Assembly (NCBI GenBank): GCA_965248495.1
Contig: CBDFJL010000001.1
Coordinates: forward strand, 1-64,000
DNA: 64,000 nucleotides
Source: CAUYXS01 sp965248495
GTDB lineage: Bacteria; Chloroflexota; Dehalococcoidia; Lucifugimonadales; Australimonadaceae
Reading direction: 5' to 3'
Part shown: in pieces, positions 58,214 to 64,000 of the stretch
Layout of the letters: each line of letters opens with the position of its first letter
Numbering within the stretch: the stretch's first letter is position 1
Program-made: the position numbers and the translations under genes
Notes under the pieces: model-generated
What the model was told of the DNA's origin: nothing
Seen by the model: only the letters and a program-made list of their open reading frames with translations
Database searches by the model: none

Positions 58214-59880
58214 TGGAGCACGGCGATCTCGTATTCGTCAACGGCGCCTGGGACATCGTCCAGAGCGTCAGCATGGTCTACCCGAACCTCGCGGAGAAGC
58301 TCAAGGGCTTCGATAACACCCGTACGCGCGAGGACGGCTTCGAGGAGTTCCACCGCTCCGGCGATACCGACGAATGGGTTAGCGAAGTATCTGTATTCGG
58401 CATCCCCGGAGTGCTTGGCTCGGCTGAAGCCGACGCTGCTATTGATGCGCTTTACCTAGCACCCGGACAGGAACCGGGCACCGTCGGCGACTCACAAGAA
58501 AAGCCGTCATGGTGGCCAAGTTACCTTCCGTGGCCTCCAAAGCTACCTGGCGAAGGATTGGTTGCACAGACAGATTCGCAAGGGAACCCGGTCCTAGATG
58601 CGGAAAACAATCAGAAATTTGTGTTCGCTCCTCCTATTTTCGACTTCGACGGCTTCATCGGCGTGCAGCGTGCGTTCGCACCGAAGGAGAACCTGGCGAG
58701 CTCGATCAACGAGCTCATCGCCCACGCCATACAGGCCGGGAATCCCGATCTTGCGCAGGCGCTGAAGGACTTCCAAGAGCAGAGCGCGCCGAGCGGGCAG
58801 TACAGTAACTTCCAAGAGGCCCAGGCCGCTATCGACGCGGACTCGCGGCTTCAGGCGCTCAACTTCAGGCCAGAGCAGACGTCGGGTGGCGCGTGGATTA
58901 TCCGCGCCGGCCCTGCGGCAAAGCCTGAGCAGATAGCCAGCAGCCTCGATGAGCTCATCGCCGAGCGGATTGCGAACAGCGACTACGCCGGCGCCCGCAA
59001 GATACGCGCGTTCCAGCAGGCACCATCGCAGCTGGACCTGTTCAATACGGCGCTGACAGCCGTGCAGTCGCCCGCCGAGTTCTTCCTGCTTCAGGCGCTC
59101 CTCGAGCAAGGCGGCGGCATCGCCGGGTCCTTCGCCAGTGCCCGCGCCGCGAGCGCTTTCGGCTTGCAACAGGCGTCGCCGTTCAGGCAGAACGGTCAGC
59201 AGCTCGTCGACCCCGAGGCTGCTGCTCAGCGCGCCAACAGCGACTTCGCTGCGGTGCTCGGTAACGACCCGCAGCATGCGCCTGGAGCGCCCGGTGTGGC
59301 ATCCGCGGCTGAGCCACCCAAGCCGCCGAATATTCAGAAGCTGAAGGAATCGCTGCTGCGCAACATCAACGCCTCGGGAGCCGGGACCGGCGAGGGCTTC
59401 GACGTCGATCAGTACGTCATTGACGCAGTGGATGCGAAGGTTGCGAAGTTCAACGCGGACGTCGCGGCGTTCAACGCGGCGAAGAAGATCAGGACACCAA
59501 CTGAGCGCGCCAGCGCCTTCGCCACTGATATTCAGAGCCAGGTAGCCCAAGGGCGCGTAGACACGGGTGGAGCAGCCCCTGTGGGTCAAGCACGGCCTGT
59601 TGGGACGCAGTTCATGCTCGACGTTGCCGGCGGTGCCGAAGTGCCACAGGGCCACACCTTCCCCGACCTTGGGGAGTCGGTGCCGCGCTTCGTTACGGAG
59701 CGACAGGCGCTCACGGAGACATCGTTCCAGCGAGACCTACGTGGGAACAAGGCGGAGCTCGCCGGCATCCCGCGGGCGGACTTCCACCAGCAGGAGCAGC
59801 AGTCGTTCAGGCGTCTCGGGGGTAGCACGCGGCCGGGAGCCACGGAGAGGCTCGGTCAGCGCCGGCGCGTAGGCGTCTAG
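58213..59880 (+). CDS. phage virion-associated protein, unknown
   Basis: 555 residues; ATG overlaps the preceding TAA. Residues about 75-125 are Pro/Gly-rich with SWWPSYLPWPPKLPGEG. Two related helical segments recur (ASSINELIAHAIQAGNPDLA and ASSLDELIAERIANSDYAGA), each followed by a phage-like helical linker, an internal duplication. The C-terminal third is Ala/Pro-rich. No signal peptide or enzyme motif. Placed after the portal-like gene, it is probably a structural or ejected protein. Confidence 0.5.
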   Translation: MEHGDLVFVNGAWDIVQSVSMVYPNLAEKLKGFDNTRTREDGFEEFHRSGDTDEWVSEVSVFGIPGVLGSAEADAAIDALYLAPGQEPGTVGDSQEKPSWWPSYLPWPPKLPGEGLVAQTDSQGNPVLDAENNQKFVFAPPIFDFDGFIGVQRAFAPKENLASSINELIAHAIQAGNPDLAQALKDFQEQSAPSGQYSNFQEAQAAIDADSRLQALNFRPEQTSGGAWIIRAGPAAKPEQIASSLDELIAERIANSDYAGARKIRAFQQAPSQLDLFNTALTAVQSPAEFFLLQALLEQGGGIAGSFASARAASAFGLQQASPFRQNGQQLVDPEAAAQRANSDFAAVLGNDPQHAPGAPGVASAAEPPKPPNIQKLKESLLRNINASGAGTGEGFDVDQYVIDAVDAKVAKFNADVAAFNAAKKIRTPTERASAFATDIQSQVAQGRVDTGGAAPVGQARPVGTQFMLDVAGGAEVPQGHTFPDLGESVPRFVTERQALTETSFQRDLRGNKAELAGIPRADFHQQEQQSFRRLGGSTRPGATERLGQRRRVGV

Positions 59881-61499
59881 TGCCAGACCTTCCCGTCCAG
59901 AGCCCAACGGAGCGGCGCCTACGTCAGCTTGCGCAGGAGACTGACGCTCCGAAGACACCGAGCGAGGTGCGCCGGCGTCTTAGCGCGCCGCCGCCACAGT
60001 CGGCAGGTATCGACGACTTCGCCAGCGCCGAGGAGTTGCGCTCGCCGGGCGTCAACCCACCGCCGGCGCAGCGTGTCCCCACGCAGGCTCAGGTAGCCGG
60101 CGCCATCGGGCGTCAGGCGGCGTCAGACCAACGTCCATTCACGCAGGCTCCTGAAGAGCCGCGGACGGTTACGACCCGTGAGAGCTTCGTGCCCGGCGAG
60201 TTGGAGCAAGCCACCGTTGGTGGACCGCAGCCCCAAGGACTGCCTGAGCTCGAGCGCGCCATCACGACTGAGGGTGGGCGCACCATCATCGACATCTTGG
60301 CGGAGAACGCCACAGAGACGGTCGGGCCGTTCATCGGCATCGCCCTGACGACAGCGCAGTTCATCGAGGAGGAGATCGACCGACCGACCGCCGCGCTGTT
60401 CCTCAGCCGCTTCGATGGCAAGGTGCGCGACCGCGCGCGGGAGTTGCGCGCTGAGGGCGTAGACACATACAACGCGGCGCTCCGCGCCTATGCGCAGACG
60501 GTGCCGGCGTGGCAGCAGATACTCGTCGAGCTGAGCGTCAGCCCCATCAACCTCCTGCCCATTGTTGGCTTCCCCGGCGCCATCGCGCGGGTCAGCGCGC
60601 GAACAGCGCGCGCCTTCGGCGACATCGGCGCGGCAGCAGCGCGGGTTGGCACGCAGACCGGCGGAGACATCATCCGTGGCGCCGCTCCGCTCGTGCGCAA
60701 CTTGATCGTCGACGAGGCCGGCACCGTCAGCCTGCCGAAGAACCTCTCGGGGCTACGCATCAAACGTTTTCTGCGGAACGACCTACAGGCTGACTTTGAA
60801 GCAGCGCGTCAGCGCGTCGAGGCAGTCGAGGGTCAGAAGTTCGACGCGCTCGCTGGGCTACGGCAGGACGAGTTCTTCTTGATCGTGAGCCAGAAGGGCA
60901 AAGAATTGCTCTTCGAGGATTTCGACTCGCTCAACAAGTGGCTCGCGACCGGCGAGTATGTGCCCGCCAGCATTTCCTCGCCTATCCGCACCCCGGGCGT
61001 CGCGCTCTACGAGGCCGGCCGCATAGTCGACGAACCGCTCGGGCCGGTGCCTCAGCCTCCCGTTGGCGGCAGGAAAGGACCCTCAGCGAAGGTTGAGGAG
61101 AGCCCGTCTGCCATGCGGAAGCGCCTGGCGGAGAAGGGCGCCACCGACGAGGAGATTCAGATTACCGAGCCCGGCGTGCCGGCGCGTCCATTCGAGCGTT
61201 CGGCACTTGAACCAACGCCATTCGGCGAAGCTCGCGCATTCGACGACATTACCGATGCGACTCAGTTTCGAGATGGTCTCGATGACCGGTTGCGGGCTAT
61301 CAGAAACGAGATCGACGAGCTCGAACCACGCCGGCTGGGTGCTCGTCCATCGAACGAGGCTCTGACGCGCAGCAACGAGTTGCGCGATCAGGTAGGGCCA
61401 CTGCAGCGGCGCATCAGCGCGTTCGAGGGCCAGATCGAGCGTATTAGCCAAGCACGCCGCACGACTTCTGAACCACGCGCCGCGGCTGAACGTACCTGA
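59880..61499 (+). CDS. N-terminal part of a very large phage protein
   Basis: A GTG start overlaps the upstream TAG. The 539-residue frame begins with a disordered Pro/Arg-rich stretch; from about residue 130 it has helical segments (IIDILAENATETVGPFIGIA, LSVSPINLLPIVGFPGAIAR) that may contact membrane, and ends in a coiled-coil-like region (RRISAFEGQIERISQA). Beyond the stop another frame continues similar sequence (RLLNHAPRLNVPERAAPT, VVLPRELAGAKPR), so the gene probably does not end here. Confidence 0.5.
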   Translation: MPDLPVQSPTERRLRQLAQETDAPKTPSEVRRRLSAPPPQSAGIDDFASAEELRSPGVNPPPAQRVPTQAQVAGAIGRQAASDQRPFTQAPEEPRTVTTRESFVPGELEQATVGGPQPQGLPELERAITTEGGRTIIDILAENATETVGPFIGIALTTAQFIEEEIDRPTAALFLSRFDGKVRDRARELRAEGVDTYNAALRAYAQTVPAWQQILVELSVSPINLLPIVGFPGAIARVSARTARAFGDIGAAAARVGTQTGGDIIRGAAPLVRNLIVDEAGTVSLPKNLSGLRIKRFLRNDLQADFEAARQRVEAVEGQKFDALAGLRQDEFFLIVSQKGKELLFEDFDSLNKWLATGEYVPASISSPIRTPGVALYEAGRIVDEPLGPVPQPPVGGRKGPSAKVEESPSAMRKRLAEKGATDEEIQITEPGVPARPFERSALEPTPFGEARAFDDITDATQFRDGLDDRLRAIRNEIDELEPRRLGARPSNEALTRSNELRDQVGPLQRRISAFEGQIERISQARRTTSEPRAAAERT

Positions 61500-64000
61500 G
61501 AGGGCCGCGCCAACGGCCGTAGAGACGCGCGCAGCGGCCGATGTCGTTCTGCCTCGCGAGCTCGCTGGTGCGAAACCGCGCGTACAACATCGGGGCGTCC
61601 AGCTACGAGCCCGTGTTCGAGAGCGACGTCGACAAGGCGCTCTTCATCGTCTCTCAGACAAAGAAGTCAGCTCGGGACGAGTCGTACATGGAATGGCTGC
61701 GAGGCATATTCCCGGGCATATCTGACGCACGTATTCGCAGCCCCCTTGGTACTGAGGTCCGCGACTTCATCAAGCAGACGGTGACCGGGCAACCGGCAGG
61801 CGACGTCCCTATCCCTACCTCCAAGGTGGCGCAGGCAATCGCTCGGCGCGACGCTACAGCAGCGACGCCTGCTCCACGTGCGGCCGCAGCGCCGACCAAG
61901 GCCCAGGCGCGCCAGGCGAAGCACCCCAAGAAGCCGACCAAGAAAACAGGCCGCGCCGGACGCCGCGCCGACAGCGCCCGCGGACACACCGGCCGGAAGC
62001 GCCACGGAAGCGCCGGGGCCGTCCGAGCTCGACGACATCATCACGGAGCGCGCCGAGGCGGGCCAGGTCAAACCGGACCAAGAGGTCGACGAGATCATCG
62101 AGGACGCCATCGAGCAGCAGGCTGCCGAAGAGGGCCTGCCACCCCCCGGCGACCCCCCGGCGGCGATCAGCGGCGGTCGCGGCGCCGGCGACGGCGATGT
62201 GCCAGGCTCCGGCCGCGGAGACGGTATGGGGCTTCCCAGGCGAGGACGCGCAGACGGCAGCGCTCCGCAAGTGGGACGGCGCCCGCGGCGTCAAGGCGCT
62301 CGAGATTCAAAGCGAGTGGGAACACGGCCAGGACCTACTGACACAGGCCGGCGTTGGCCGGCGCGTCGGCAAGACGCAGCGTGTGAGCCAGGAAGAGATG
62401 GAGCCGTTGTTCTTGGCGCTCCATGGCGAGGGCGACGTACCTGACGGCTTTGGGGCTGTCTTCGACGACCTGCGCCGGCTCATCGACCAGGAGAGCTCGG
62501 ACATGCTCGCGACCGACCCGAGCTTCCAGGACGTGCTCATGGCCCACCCCGACTACTTCCCACGCGGGTGGAAACAGCCACGCGCGCAGACTGGACGTCA
62601 GCGCATAGGCGTCCGCCCCGGTTTCACCAAGCCACGTGTCGACGCCACCTTCGAGGAGATGATCGAGGCCGGCTTCGAGCCGCCTCAGCTGGAACCCCTA
62701 CGACATGTACGGGCTGCGCCGTCTCTCAGGCATAGAGTTCCGCGAGAGCAAGGTGCTCATCGAGCGTCTGAAGACCTGGGGAGCTGCGGCCGATATACGC
62801 AAGTCCCCAGTCGCTGGGTGGCGGGTCCCCGATGTGGGACCCGCCTTCACTGAGAAGCCGTACGTGCGCAAGGACGGCTCTGCGGCAATGACCGCGCGCA
62901 TCGGCGTGCCAAACAACGTCGCCGACGTGCTCGAGGGGGTGTACGGCAAGCGGCCTGAGCTGCGCGTCGGTGGCTTCGACCTGCTGGGCCCATTGAATCG
63001 GTTCTCGAACGGGCTGAAGCGTTTCAAGCTGTTCGGCTCGCTCTTCCAGCACGTCGACTTCTCTACCCGTGTTGGCGCTGCCAGCCTCAGTCCCACCGGC
63101 ATCAAGCGCGGCGCGCCCATCCGCTACCCGTCTATGGTCGCCCGGCTGATGAACGTCTCGCTCAGCTCGTCCGCGCGTCGAGGACTACGCGAGACCATCC
63201 TCAGCGGACGCGTCGCTCTTCGACGACTTCGACATCACCCTTCGGATGGTCGGCGAGGAAGGCTGGCAGGTCGGCGGCGACACGTCCATCCTCCGCCGTT
63301 CCATCACCGACTTCCTGCGCGACGTCACGACGGACGGCCCGGCCACGTCGCTCGAGGTCGGCCGCGCGCGTGTCGGAGCCGTCGCACGCTTTCTCGAGGA
63401 TGGCCTGTTCGAGGGCGTCTACCGCGAGAGTCAGATCTTCGGGCTGAAAGAGTTCGTCATTCCCAAGCTGCGCCATCTGCACCCAGGGTGGACGCCTCGT
63501 GAGGTTGCCGGAGCGGCGGCGAAGGAAGTCAACATCATGTTCTCCACGCTCGGGACGTGGCAGAGCATCTTTAGCCAGCCGGCCATGCGCGAGCTGGGCC
63601 GCACCATCCTCTTCAGCCACAACGAGTCCGAGTCCCTCATCCGGCAGGCGGTGAACCTCGTTGGTGGCGAGCAGGCCCGGCTCTGGCGCGAGTACGGCAT
63701 CGGCATGCTCATCTTCCTGGCGGGCACCGCGAATGCCGTCCACTTCGCGTCGACGGGGCGCCCACTCCCCCTGGACCGCTACCTGCCGATCACCACCGGC
63801 AACAGCTACTCCTTCCTGCCGGGCGGCGTGGGCTACAACACCTCGTTCATGTCGCCGGACATTCCCTTCACGGGGCGCAACGGCTCCCGCATCGCGCTCG
63901 ACATTGTTGGCCAGGCCGACACCTTCTTCCGGTGGGTGCTGGACCCGCCCGGCGCGTTGACTGCCCGCTACAACCTGCTGCCGCGCGCCATCTTCAACCA
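61500..64000 (+). CDS. continuation of a large polyvalent phage protein, several frame changes, runs off the window
   Basis: Successive plus-strand frames join without gaps: YNIGASSYEPVFESDVDKAL (to about 61890), PSELDDIITERAEAGQ (to about 62190), RVSQEEMEPLFLALHGEGD (to about 62700), YGLRRLSGIEFRESKVLIER (to about 63180) and FDDFDITLRMVGEEGWQVGG to the edge, with a membrane-like segment near 63700. LPRELAGAKPR...FESDVDKALFIV is a segment I associate with large polyvalent proteins that phages inject with DNA. At least five frame changes make the true sequence uncertain. Confidence 0.45.

Larger units (their letters stand above)
57313..64000. mobile_element. phage structural gene block, cut at both ends
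   Basis: All genes run rightward with 1-nt overlaps (TAATG, TAGTG). Large proline/alanine-rich proteins without enzymatic motifs suggest virion or internal head proteins. The left end is a mid-gene break against an archaellin; the right end is the window edge. No integrase, repeat or tRNA marks the left border, so this is not a clean prophage end. Confidence 0.6.

Noticed and set aside
57313..64000. Mu-like transposable prophage inserted in the archaellin
   Set aside because: A Mu-type end would show the phage terminus with transposase or repressor genes; here the join cuts a mid-virion gene.

Overview
The window is GC-rich bacterial DNA, most likely from an uncultivated Chloroflexota (Dehalococcoidia/SAR202-like or a relative). 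The bacterial assignment rests on a PolIII-type dnaE, fabF, folC and two CCA-encoding tRNAs. The Chloroflexota assignment is an inference from an archaellum-type motility operon sitting beside these bacterial genes, a combination I know of from that phylum. The assembly has many one-base frame changes, often in homopolymers, so several genes look split although they read as single proteins.

Layout. (1) 1-13.84 kb: a phage- or element-derived block read almost entirely leftward: many small genes with overlapping stops and starts, an SPPY DNA methyltransferase, a Gp37/Gp68-family protein, a PAPS-reductase-like fragment, a radical SAM protein, a tyrosine recombinase, an HNH nuclease and a LexA-like winged helix. 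It ends at the 3' end of a tRNA-Asp gene. Truncated host genes (response regulator start, kinase end, prepilin peptidase) are embedded at 0.4-1.5 kb. (2) 13.84-22.3 kb: core genes (glutaredoxin-like, fabF, folC, dnaE, DUF2007-like, ogt) and tRNA-Val. (3) 22.7-26.9 kb: four genes in the composition of a Bacillus-type ComQXPA quorum-sensing cassette: a small peptide with a Trp next to its C terminus, a ComQ-like isoprenyl synthase, a PDZ-containing multi-pass ComP-like kinase and a NarL/ComA-type regulator. (4) 26.9-47.5 kb: a cell-surface polysaccharide cluster with nonulosonate genes (neuB and two neuA-like genes), gmd, a DegT aminotransferase, two nucleotide-sugar dehydrogenases, glycosyltransferases, a heparinase-like protein, a Wzy/WaaL-type membrane protein, and a divergent DAHP synthase with an AroE-like dehydrogenase. 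(5) 47.8-57.3 kb: an archaellum operon read leftward (archaellins, ArlC/D/E-like scaffold, zinc ribbon, cNMP-binding protein, ArlG, ArlF, ArlH, ArlI, ArlJ, small acidic protein). (6) 57.3-64 kb: phage structural genes read rightward (portal C terminus and large virion or polyvalent proteins) abutting a truncated archaellin.

How it fits together (inference): the Com-like cassette lies between core genes and the surface-polysaccharide and motility loci, so a cell-density signal could govern envelope decoration or archaellum assembly. The two phage blocks and the host gene fragments show that the locus, or its assembly, has been broken and rejoined at several places.
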